A model generated the notes under the pieces. That model was not told the DNA's origin. It did not search any database and saw only the letters and a program-made list of their open reading frames with translations. The translations under genes were made by a program, and so were the position numbers. A DNA stretch of 64,000 nucleotides from Gautieria morchelliformis (taxonomy: Eukaryota > Basidiomycota > Agaricomycetes > Gomphales > Gomphaceae): the NCBI GenBank assembly GCA_015179125.1, contig WHVA01000068.1, forward strand, positions 62,001 to 126,000, read 5' to 3'. Each line of letters begins with the position of its first letter. The stretch's first letter is position 1. Of the stretch, positions 1-8,941 are shown piece after piece.

Positions 1-1665
1 GTGGCGTTCTCGCACGACGGCAAGCGCATCGTCTCCGGGTCTTGTGACAAGACGATCGCTGTGTGGAACGCAGACACCGGGGAGGTCATTTCAGCACCAT
101 TCGAAGGCCACACCGACTGGGTCCGGTCGGTGGCGTTCTCGCACGACGGCAAGCGCATCGTCTCCGGGTCTGATGACAAGACGATCCGTGTGTGGGGTGC
201 AGACACCGGGGAGGCCATTTCAGCGCCATTCGAAGGCCACACCGACTGGGTCACGTCGGTGGCGTACTCGCACGACGGCAAGCGGATCGTCTCCGGGTCT
301 GCAGACAAGATGATCCGTGTATGGACTGCAGACACCGGGGAGCTCATTTCAGCACCATTAGAAGGCCACACCAGATTAGTCACGTCGGTGGCATTCTCGC
401 ACAACGGCAAGCGGATCGTCTCCGGGTCTGGTGACAAGACGATCCGGGTATGGAATGCAGACACTGGGGAGGTAATTTCAGCACCATTCGAAGGCCACAC
501 CGATGGCGTCACGTCGGTGGCGTTCTCGCACGACAGCAAGCGGATCGTCTCTGGGTCTCGTGACAACACGATCTGTGTGTGGAATGCAGACACCGGGGAG
601 GTCATTTCAGCACCATTCGAAGGCCACACCGACTGGGTCACCTCAGTGACGTTCTCGCACGATGGCAGGCGGATCGTCTCTGGGTCAGGTGACAAGACAA
701 TCCGTGTATGGAGTGCAGACACCAGGGAGCTCATTCCGGCACCATTTGAAGGCCACACCGACTGGGTCACATCGGTCGCGTTCTCGCACGACGGCAAGCG
801 GATCGTCTCCGGGTCTGCAGACAAGATGATCCGTGTATGGACTGCAGACACCGGGGAGCTCATATCAACACCATTCGAAGGCCACACCAGATTAGTCACG
901 TCGGTGGCATTCTCGCACAACGGCAAGCGGATCGTCTCCGGGTCTGGTGACAAGACGATCCGGGTATGGAATGCAGACACCGGGGAGGTAATTTCAGCAC
1001 CATTCGAAGGCCACACCGATGGCGTCACGTCGGTGGCGTTCTCGCACGACAGCAAGCGCATCGTCTCCGGGTCTCTTGACAAGACAATCCGTGTGTGGAG
1101 TGCAGACGCCGGGGAGGTCATTTCAGCACCATTCGAAGGCCACACCGACTGGGTCCGGTCGGTGGCGTTCTCGCACGACGGCAAGCGCATCGTCTCTGGG
1201 TCTGATGACAAGGCGATCTGTGTGTGGAATGCAGACACCGGGGAGCTCGTTTCAGCACCATTCGAAGGCCACACCGACTGGGTCAGGTCGGTGGCGTTCT
1301 CGCACGACGGCAAGCGGGTCGTCTCTGGATCTGATGATACGACGATCCGTGTGTGGAATGTAGACACCGGGGAGGTCATTTCAGCACCATTCAAAGGCCA
1401 CACCCACATCATCACCTCGGTCGCTTTCTCGCACGACGGCAAGCGCATCGTCTCTGGGTCTTTTGACAAGACGATCCGTGTGTGGAATGCAGACACCGGG
1501 GCGGTCAATTCAGCACCATTCGAAGGCCACACTGACTGGGTCATGTCGGTGGTATTCTCGCAGGATGGCAAGCGCATTGTCTCCGGGTCTCATGACAAGA
1601 CGATCCGTGTGTGGAATGCAGACACCGGGGAAGTCATCTCAGCACACACTCGAAGGCCACACTGA
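1..1665 (+). CDS. WD40 repeat array D (NLR-type beta-propeller), 5' end outside window
   Basis: The frame is open from the window edge and holds about 13 tandem WD40 repeats of 43 residues (129 bp), each starting GHT and ending VW-(N/S/T)-A-D-T-G-E-(V/L)-ISAPFE. Repeats are almost identical except at residue 23 (after SGS: C, D, A, G, R, L, F, H) and at residues 4-7. Near-identical, fast-varying WD40 repeats are typical of fungal NLR proteins such as HET-E, HET-D and HET-R, where the propeller is the recognition surface; the assignment here is by analogy. No NACHT or N-terminal domain is seen because the gene enters from the left. Near 1640 a one-base insertion relative to the repeat consensus shifts the frame, and translation stops at 1665 while repeat sequence continues to about 1790. 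The gene is therefore either truncated by one to two repeats or a pseudogene. Confidence 0.8.
   Translation: MAFSHDGKRIVSGSCDKTIAVWNADTGEVISAPFEGHTDWVRSVAFSHDGKRIVSGSDDKTIRVWGADTGEAISAPFEGHTDWVTSVAYSHDGKRIVSGSADKMIRVWTADTGELISAPLEGHTRLVTSVAFSHNGKRIVSGSGDKTIRVWNADTGEVISAPFEGHTDGVTSVAFSHDSKRIVSGSRDNTICVWNADTGEVISAPFEGHTDWVTSVTFSHDGRRIVSGSGDKTIRVWSADTRELIPAPFEGHTDWVTSVAFSHDGKRIVSGSADKMIRVWTADTGELISTPFEGHTRLVTSVAFSHNGKRIVSGSGDKTIRVWNADTGEVISAPFEGHTDGVTSVAFSHDSKRIVSGSLDKTIRVWSADAGEVISAPFEGHTDWVRSVAFSHDGKRIVSGSDDKAICVWNADTGELVSAPFEGHTDWVRSVAFSHDGKRVVSGSDDTTIRVWNVDTGEVISAPFKGHTHIITSVAFSHDGKRIVSGSFDKTIRVWNADTGAVNSAPFEGHTDWVMSVVFSQDGKRIVSGSHDKTIRVWNADTGEVISAHTRRPH
235..1136 (+). repeat. 516-bp higher-order duplication inside array D
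   Basis: A run of repeats with the marks SGSADKM, GHTRLV, SHNGK and GHTDGV/SHDSK occurs twice, offset by exactly 516 bp (4 x 129). For example the GHTRLV repeat begins near 368 and again near 884. This shows that the array grew by copying several units at once, as expected from unequal crossing-over or replication slippage in register. Confidence 0.85.
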
Positions 1666-1800
1666 CTGGGTCATGTCGGTGGCATTCTCGCACGATGGCA
1701 AGCACATCGTCTCCGGGTCTTTTGAGTAGACGATCCGTCTGTGGAATGCAGACACCAGGGAGGTCATTTCAGCACCATTAGCAGGTCAATCACCTAGTCA
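1666..1800 (+). pseudogene. Out-of-frame last WD40 repeat of array D
   Basis: One further WD40 repeat continues directly after the stop at 1665, in another frame (GHTDWVMSVAFSHDGKHIVSGS), and carries its own TAG at the position of the conserved Asp after SGSF. The same broken repeat, with the same TAG, is found at 30680-30815, so the damage predates the duplication that links these two regions. The repeat ends near 1790, where an unrelated block begins. Confidence 0.75.
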
Positions 1801-2480
1801 GTGGCTGTAATCTTCATTTGTTGGAACATGATGGGCCTGGGTTTCGAAATGAATTGTGGATTGATAATGGCTGGTTACTAAACCTGCCCTCAGAACCTTT
1901 ACTCTACCTGGTCACAAGCAGGTCTCTGGCCATCCACAAAGCTTGATTTCACCCAGTTTGAGCATGGCTGATCATTGATGCGATGCAGGGATGCCACATG
2001 ATTTTTCCAGGGGAAACACTCATTGACACAGAGATATGTTTCATCTCCTACTACCATAATGTTTGGACTTCCAGGTGGTTTTAGAACATTCCTGCATTTT
2101 ATTAGCCAATCACATGGACTGTTATAACTATTGTACATGTAATAACCATCTGATAGCCTGCCCAGGGTGTTTTCCCCAGGCCTAGGGTTGTTATTCCACA
2201 TGAAGTGCCCAATTTTAATTAGTGACTAGCTAATCCATCATGTTAGTCGCCTTCACTGTGCTTGGCATGGAGTGCTAGGCCAGATATAGCAATGCACAAT
2301 TGATGCAGCCTTGGCATGTGCCAGAGACAAGACTATATTAATCCCAAGGCCTAACAGAAATATCTTGCATTATATCTCCTTACCCATTGTATATTTGCTG
2401 TGTATATTTGCTGAGATGGGACAACCTGTTCATTTCTTTTATCTCCTATCTCCCTGTCAGGGGACCACCTCTTGACTGGA
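1801..2480. repeat. Unclassified block, copy 1 (second copy 30830-31490; part inverted at 7010-7205)
   Basis: This stretch of about 680 bp is nearly identical to 30830-31490 and its right third recurs in reverse orientation at 7010-7205, so it is a dispersed repeat. The minus strand holds an open frame (2201-1899, 100 residues, MWNNNPRPGENTLGRLS...), also conserved in the second copy. I do not recognise it. The block ends in a sequence like an LTR start (CTGTCAGGGGA) just before a gypsy integrase fossil. It may be part of a DNA transposon or of a retroelement internal region. Confidence 0.4.
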
Positions 2481-4169
2481 CTTTTCCTGCACAATGTCTG
2501 GAAGCTGCATGGGCTGCCGTGAACTGTTGTGTCAGATCATGGGGTCTAGTTCATTCCTGAATTTGCTTGTGAGCACTATCACCTCCTGGGCATTCACACT
2601 GCAGCCTCCATGGCATACCACCCACAGACTGACAGACAAATGGAGTGACTCAATCAAGAGTTGGAATAGTATCTTCACCTCTTTGTCAATGAGTGACAGG
2701 ATGACTGGGACAACCTCTTGCCCATGGCTGAATTCCAGTACAACAACCATGTTCATGCTTCAGCTCATCAGTCCCCATTCATGCTGGACACTGGGAGACA
2801 CCCACAAATGGGCCTTGAACCATATTAACCTCCATCACAGCTTGAATCTGTCAATGATTTCAAGGAGCAAATGGAGGAGTCACTGTCAGAAGTGAAGTTG
2901 GCACTGGAAAGGTTGAAGGAGAACATGGTGATGTACTATAATCACCGACATGAGCGTGCACCTACATTCATGCCAGGTGCCAAGATGTACCTCAATGCAA
3001 GTGACATACACACTGTAGAAAGATTAAGAGTTTGTTGACGATGAGCTTAGGTAGCAATATAATTCAGACTTCGAATAGAAGTCGAATCGAGTAGAAAATA
3101 GAGGGGTCGAGTATACACCGTATGTGTGTATCTCGAACAGCAGTTACACAGTATATGCGCAGTGAGGTGTTCAATAACTCCCAAGATAAATGAGTACTGA
3201 TTGACTAGAGAATGTGGATACACATGTTGAACTATTTATCTATCTATGAGGTGTGCTGCGGTGCGAAGAGCGGAGGGGGACGTGTGGATCGATTCAAGTG
3301 TCTGGACTCAGGGGTACGGTGGTCCGGAGGCAGCGGTGGCTAAGATGCTAGTCTATCGAATGGGGAGGGATGTAGGTAGTCATATATATCAGAAACATCG
3401 ATTTAGGAAAGAAAGACATATGGAAGATATATGAAGATGCGGCTCAGCCTCTAGCTCCTCCGTGGATCAATGCGCCTCGGGCTCGGGCTTTGTCTCGAAT
3501 CCACGGGTACTGGATCAGGGTTGAGTCGGCAGGGCAATGGAAATATCGTGGTGTGTTGTGCGGACGTGTGTGGGTTCTAGTGAGGAGCTGAGGATCAGTG
3601 GCACGGACGTGTCGCAGGTGGGAAGGATTGGATGGGGTAAAGTAAACTGATAGTAGTGTTTTGGAATAGGATTATGACACGCACCACCTGTCCCTTGAAG
3701 AGGCTGGCTCGTCGATGAGTTGGCCACTACATTATTGAATGCCAAGTTGGGTTGCATGCATATCGTCTCTGCCTCCCTAAGCCTCTGAATCATCTCCACC
3801 CTATTTTCCTGTCATCAAGCTCACTCCTGCTCCATGTGATTTAATCCTGGGTCAGCGACCAGCCCCACCACCCACACCCATCCTTCAGGAGGGCGATGAG
3901 CACTTTGAAGTTGAACAGATGTTGGACAATTGCATGCAAGTGAATCGCCTGCAGTTCCTCATCAAGTGGAAGGGGTACAGCTACGAAGAGAATTCATGGG
4001 AGAATAAGGGCAATTTCCAAGCGCCTGACCTCAACACTGACTTCTACCACTTGCATCCAGATGCCCCTCATCACATTCACTCCTTGGAGGCTGTCACCTT
4101 TCAGAATCACACTCCTGTTCCACTGACGGGCCTGCATGTGTCAGGTCACTCCATTCTAGAGGGGGGTGA
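2481..4169 (+). mobile_element. Fossil Ty3/gypsy chromovirus, integrase to chromodomain
   Basis: The integrase core tail is recognisable by its match to the better preserved gypsy at 44.0-44.6 kb (trace of VWKLHGLP, FQYNNHVH, PFMLDTG). Near 3919-4080 a chromodomain follows, with RLQFLIKWKGY and EENSWE, the mark of chromoviruses. The element ends in a purine tract (AGAGGGGGGTGA) directly before the LTR at 4170. It is interrupted by the LTR at 3014-3679. It is broken in many places and only the 3' third of pol remains. A sister copy lies at 31491-32500. Confidence 0.75.
3014..3679. mobile_element. Solo LTR inserted in the fossil integrase
   Basis: A 666-bp segment starting TGTAGAAAG and ending ATTATGACA (TG...CA ends) interrupts the integrase fossil. 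The duplicated region at about 32000 lacks it and shows the empty site (ATATGCACCACC). The flanking five bases, CACAC and CGCAC, look like an aged target duplication of TGCAC. The insertion therefore happened after the segmental duplication. The LTR family was not identified. Confidence 0.65.
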
Positions 4170-4636
4170 TGTCAGGGGAACCATCATCGCACTGTGTGCA
4201 TGGTCGCAGCCACTGCCTGATCACAGCCATCATCACACTATGTGCTTGATCACAGCCACCATTGCACTGTGTGCACCCCAGTGTGATGTGCAATCAAGGT
4301 CTCCAAGCCTCTCCTAGCCTTCGACATCCTTCTGCCTTGTGTTCCAGTCATTCCCTTCCTGTTCTGGCCATCTCTGACATCATTCCTTTCTTATATGTCC
4401 TGTCCCTGTTATCACCGGTATGATCACTTATGTAACTCGGGCATTCAGTGATTGGGCTAGCATGCCCACAGCTTATAGTTGTAGCTAGCTGGTGAAGGGG
4501 TTCCTTAGAGCTTTCTCTTTGGATCCCCCTTTGCAAGGTATATCTGTGTTGTGTATATAGTTTTCTATCTTACATTGGATCCCCCTTTGCCAGTTCGCTG
4601 CTTGAGTATAGAGTGTCTGCCTAGGTTGCCCTTATA
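4170..4636 (+). mobile_element. LTR of the chromovirus fossil (family L1), copy 1
   Basis: The LTR starts TGTCAGGGGA after a purine tract and ends GGTTGCCCTTATA. It contains the paired motif CTTTGGATCCCCCTTTG, about 60-65 nt apart, which occurs in every related LTR of this window. Its partner in the duplicated block is at 32501-32942; related LTRs are at 6550 and 61503. Confidence 0.7.
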
Positions 4637-4938
4637 CACCTCCACTCACATCCTCACATGTTCAGGATGCATGAACACATCATGTGGACATGTACACTCC
4701 ATCCTACTCAACAACTCACAAGCACATGATGCAGGCAAAGGATGCTGGGAAACAGACCCATGAGACAGCAGCCATGGCTTCACACCCAAGTGCACCACTA
4801 TACCTGCACCCATCTCTGGTGCTGCCCTTGCCACCAGCTGCTTCGACACACAGGGTAACCACCCAGGCTGGGAACATGCTACGTGGTGCGACCACGAGAG
4901 TGGAAGCCCACACCCCAACCACCACCACACTGGGTACA
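4637..4938. repeat. Right end of segmental duplication, copy 1
   Basis: About 300 bp downstream of the LTR match 32943-33254 closely (ACAACTCACAAGCACATGATG and following). Homology stops at GTACA (4934-4938), where another LTR begins in this copy and different sequence follows in the other. No gene was recognised. Confidence 0.7.
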
Positions 4939-5805
4939 TGTTACGATACGATCCTTCGTAAGGTTGACCGAGCTCAGGAGCAAAACCCGAGGTAAGGTCC
5001 GAGGTTACAGAGCGAGGTTCTGATAGGGAGGTCGGAGAGGGACTTGGCTTCAGCTTATGTGCTGCGCCGACCCTACGTATGGGTCCCAACCTCGCGAGGC
5101 TTGGCTAAAGAGGCGAGGACTTAGAAACTAGCTAAGGATCAAAGAGTATGATAGTTGATTTTCAGACTGAAGAATAGGGCGGATGCTCACAACTTTTTAT
5201 TACCTGTAGCTTCACCCATTTTATTCTCAGATTATAGAAAAGAAGAGGGTGAAAGTACATGCCAATCTTATTGTTGGGATATAAATAAATTTACTTTGTC
5301 CCTCCCCGAGCGGCGGCTCCGCCGATAAGAACGCCTCTTCTTATTTTTTCTACCCACTTTTAATATACACTATATCAATATAACTATTCATATATATTAC
5401 AAATATCTAGACAACTACTATTACTCCATATGGTAGTCTAATACTCTCTCATATGTATATATATCTTCGAGATGTTTAAATATATACAGAATCATCTAAT
5501 AACATCTATTATTCTGCTTATAAATACTACTATATATTCCTATATGTTGTTATTAAGACTCTTATAATATATATTATATACTCATATATACTGTATCACA
5601 TGACCATTATGATTATCCTCCTAGGATTGCATACAGGGGGCTTATATACAGGCAAGGGTAAGGGTCAGGGGCAAGCATATGCGGGGGAATCAGGGCGAGG
5701 TCAATATACAAATGATGTGTGATGGAACGGGATCAGTAACTAAGGGGATTCGGGCATGGGATCAAGGTCGGATATGAGCTCGGGCTCGGGTGCAGGCTTA
5801 GAATC
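4939..5805 (-). mobile_element. Interrupted LTR of family L2 (minus orientation)
   Basis: The sequences 4939-5175 and 5626-5805 together match the reverse complement of the LTR at 17319-17837 (for example TTGATTTTCAGACTGAAGA and GGATATGAGCTCGGGCTC). The left edge is TGTTACGATACGATCC, at the GTACA where the duplicated block is left. The right part fades out near 5805, so the far end is missing or diverged. An AT-rich segment splits it. Confidence 0.65.
5176..5625. other. AT-rich insert with a GC cluster, possible mitochondrial DNA insertion
   Basis: About 450 bp of very AT-rich sequence sit inside an otherwise alignable LTR. Near 5305-5335 there is a compact GC-rich palindrome (GCGGCGGCTCCGCCG) in AT-rich surroundings, a texture typical of fungal mitochondrial intergenic DNA. 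The flanks GGATGC and GGATTGC may mark the junction. No gene was seen. An AT-rich nuclear MITE is an alternative. Confidence 0.35.
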
Positions 5806-6188
5806 ACAAGAGCCAAGGCACAAGTGCCGACGTTCACAGTCGCCATCATGTGATGATTCTGGCAGGGAGAATGAAGGGAGCGCAGTGGTGAGAACATGTG
5901 GGACAGAGACATGTGAGGGCTCAGGATGCAAACATTCACGTCCGAGAACCAGGCGAAGGACAGAAATGGCACAGATGGTGGAGTTCCTGGAGGAAGCGTG
6001 TGCATAGGAGAGGAAAGCGTGTGATGAGGAGAAGAAAGCACGTGCGGAAGAACGTGAGGAGGAGAGGAAGGCACGCAATGTGCTTCTTGAGGAGACATGT
6101 CACGCGAATGACCAGCAGGAGAGGACAAATGCGGCCCTTCTGGATATCTTGCGGCAAGTGCTCCTCAATTAGTTTTCGATTGTTTTAG
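5756..6188 (+). other. Unrecognised coding-like stretch with charged coiled coil
   Basis: A plus-strand frame from 5756 to 6004, continued after one stop to about 6170, encodes a Ser/Arg-rich start and then an Arg/Glu/Ala-rich helix (EERKACDEEKKARAEE, then NAALLDILRQVL). Such charged coiled-coil proteins are common near mushroom retroelements but I cannot assign it. The single in-frame stop suggests a remnant. Confidence 0.3.
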
Positions 6189-6420
6189 ATTCTATCATGT
6201 GGGAAATATTAGTTCATTGGGCGGCAATATTACTGTACGGTAATATGAGATTATCATACATACTATATACTACAAACTAATATACTCTAATATAATGTAC
6301 CCATATTCAAAAATAATTCAGGGAGTTAGGTTATTGTTTTCTTGTATTGTAACCACCATAACCGATCATAATTAGGGTACAATTAGATTATAATCATAAT
6401 TGTGGACAGCCCTATCACAG
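6189..6420. other. AT-rich stretch, nothing recognised
   Basis: A low-complexity, AT-rich sequence lies between the coiled-coil remnant and the next gypsy fossil. No gene, repeat pair or RNA was seen. Confidence 0.5.
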
Positions 6421-7001
6421 GCTTCTATCGCTCATAGCTGCGTGCCCCTCATCGCATTCACTCCTTGGAGGCAGTCACCTTTCACAATAGCATCCCTGTT
6501 CCTCAAGTAATCCTTCATGCATCAGGTTGCCGCATTCTGGAGGGGGTGATGTCAGGGGAACTCCACTTGCTCCCATTCACTTCTCATTCTCTCACATCCA
6601 TATTTGATCATGTTCATCCCTATGCTATCAAGCAAACCAGTAGTTGCCCCGGCCTTGCATGTTGCCGCCTCTGGGCCTCCTGCACCTTCAATGTGTTCCG
6701 GCTTGTGTCCTATTCATATCCCTTCCTGTTCCAATCACTTCTAATGCCATTCCTTGCTTATCCATCCGCTCCTGTTATTTCCATTTTGATCGCTTATGTG
6801 ATTTGGGGTTCAGTGATCGGGGTAACATGCCCACAGCGTATAGTTGTAGCTAGCTGGCAAAAGGGTTCCTTAGAGTTTTCTTTTTGAATCCCCCTTTGCC
6901 AGGTATGTCTGTGTTGTGTATATAGACCCCTATCTGACTTTCAATCCCCCTTCACCAGTTCGCTGCTTGAGTTTAGAGCACCTGCCTAGGTTGCCCTTAT
7001 A
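6421..7001 (+). mobile_element. Gypsy 3' end with LTR (family L1)
   Basis: The sequence 6440-6549 repeats the segment just downstream of the chromodomain seen at 4060-4169. The LTR runs from 6550 (TGTCAGGGGAAC) to about 7001 (GGTTGCCCTTATA). It has the paired GGAT..CCCCCTT motif, with CCAGGTATGT after the first and ACCAGTTCG after the second. Its interior resembles the LTR at 61503-61935. It is a fragment with only the 3' end left. Confidence 0.65.
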
Positions 7002-7009
7002 TTTCCATG

Positions 7010-7205
7010 GCATGGAGATCAAAGATAAAAGAAACGGACAGGTTGTCCCCTGACAGTCTCAGAAAATATACAGTTTGCAAGGAGAGATAATGCAATCTAT
7101 TTCTGTTAGGCCTTAGAATGAATCTATTCTTGTCTCTGGAATGTGTCAAGGCTGCATCAATTGTGCATTATATATGGCCTAGCATTAATGTTAGATACAA
7201 AGAAT
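7010..7205 (-). repeat. Inverted partial copy of the block at 2270-2480
   Basis: Read on the minus strand this matches 2270-2470 (GATGCAGCC, CAGAGACAAGA, ACAACCTGT and TGTCAGGGGAC at the end). It shows that the block at 1801-2480 is a dispersed element with an edge near TGTCAGGGG. Confidence 0.6.
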
Positions 7206-7839
7206 CAACGTAATCCTTTGTGCTCAACGACTGGGACTGCTATGTTCGTCCCGATGCTGGATATATGCATGCACTGACTAAGCTCGGTGAGGCAAGTCCA
7301 TTGATGGCCAATATTGGTCATGTGACCAAGTCGATGAGAAAACAGGTGCGATCGAGAGAATGAGTGGTCCAAAAGTGTTTGCTTCTCAAACAGTATAGAG
7401 TAGTCAATGATAATAGACTTTCAATGAAGATTTAGGATTTCTATCAATGACTAAGTAGCTATCAAACAAGCATATATGCACTTCAGGGGGTGAAACAGTT
7501 TTTCTGGATAGATTTTTCATACATTCTTTGGTAACTACTTATACTATAATGCCCATGACTACTAGGATTTGAGCTATCAAGTAGATGGGTAGAAAGTCTG
7601 TGTGTAGACAAGGGTGTGACTGTATGCAGCTATAAAACAAGAAAAGAGATAGGGATATTCACAGGGGTGATAGACTTTGGAGTAGGGACTTGTACTACTA
7701 TACAAAGATCCTGTTTACATGATGGTAGGATAATAATCAGCAGGGCATGTTATGGAGATGGAGTACAATAGAAAGGCAAATCTCATTTCTCCTATGCAGC
7801 ATATATGTTGCCCTTGGTGAGGGATTCACCATCTCTGTG
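7206..7839. other. No gene recognised
   Basis: About 630 bp without a convincing frame or repeat. The right edge is the point where homology to the RNA polymerase gene begins. Confidence 0.5.
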
Positions 7840-8339
7840 ATGGTGAAGTTGGCACGCTCAGTGAAGCTCGCCTTGTCAAAGCCATACAAGTTGGAGAGGT
7901 GGGTCTTGAGCCAGCGCAGACCTGATTCACCTAGCGGCTTTGCCTCTCCAAACTTGAGCAGCCCACGACTGAGGTTGTCCCCGATGTGGTTCAGATGCGG
8001 CGGTACTGGGTACGCCCTGCCCCGGAAGTCCATGTTATGTGGGAAATAGAATGTCTCGCTGAAGAACTGAATATAAATATAAAAAAAATTAAAAAAAGCT
8101 CAGTATTACAAAACTAGCATGGCAAACCACACATAAGATAGAAGTCACTTAAATGCGACACCTTTATGCAAGCGGGCGCCTATGTCATGTGATGCGCCAA
8201 ATCTTCGATTTGGTGAAAAAAAAAAAATTTCCTTAGTTGAGACAGCATTTTAGTGAACCAAACTAAATAGACTCTCTTTTTATAGTGCCTTGCCAAACTA
8301 GGATATAATTTTTGGAAGTGAAATATGATAGCTGTGGAA

Positions 8340-8566
8340 TGCCATGCAATAATATAATCTCTAAGCACTAAAAGCTGTCCAGAAGCAGCATCCCCTCCTT
8401 CAGCTGCAAGCGAAGTGTGCTCCTTAATGTAAAGTATGTACTCATCATCTGAATCCTCTGAATCATCTGCAACCGTGATGGCGGCCTTCGCAGCCTTTGG
8501 TGGCCTTGGACATGCAGATTTGAGATTGTGGAGTCAAGAAGCCTTATTTTTAGATTTTCGTCCCAT
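8340..8566 (-). pseudogene. Remnant N-terminus of a DDE transposase
   Basis: The minus strand from an ATG at 8566 reads MGRKSKNKAS, a stop, then LHNLKSA and a Lys/Ala/Pro-rich part leading to an acidic stretch (VADDSEDSDDEYI). The same layout (basic start, short helix, acidic stretch) begins the DDE gene half at 29119-28457, so I infer the same transposase family. The catalytic part is absent. Confidence 0.45.
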
Positions 8567-8917
8567 GTCCATGGCTCAGACTGTTCAAATATACTATTAT
8601 GATGGGTAGGAAATGTAGAAAGGCTTGCGCGACGGGATTGCGTACGTGTGGGGGAGTCGTAAGGTCATAGAGAGACATGGATAGAATAGGGATGGGAATA
8701 CAACTTCGGTTGTATGCGCTAACACCGCGCGCAGGGACAACAACGGACACACCGACTGACACCAACGTCCAGTCATAAGCCTCATGGGCTAGAATAAGAA
8801 CACAATGCTGGAGATTTACTGCCTAAAGTTATCTACATGAATCACTAGCTATTTAACTATGTACCGCAGCTACATTATATTAGACATGGAGAAGGGTCAT
8901 GGTGATGATCAAGTGCC

Positions 8918-8941
8918 ACCGGCGCATGATAATGCGCCGGT
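8918..8941. repeat. Perfect 10-bp palindrome with 4-nt loop
   Basis: ACCGGCGCAT, loop GATA, ATGCGCCGGT. It lies inside the TIR element. Its function is unknown; it could be a stem-loop in a transcript or a protein-binding dyad. Confidence 0.6.

Noticed and set aside
1-1665. CRISPR-like or satellite array
   Set aside because: The repeats are contiguous 129-bp coding units with no spacers and translate to WD40 blades.
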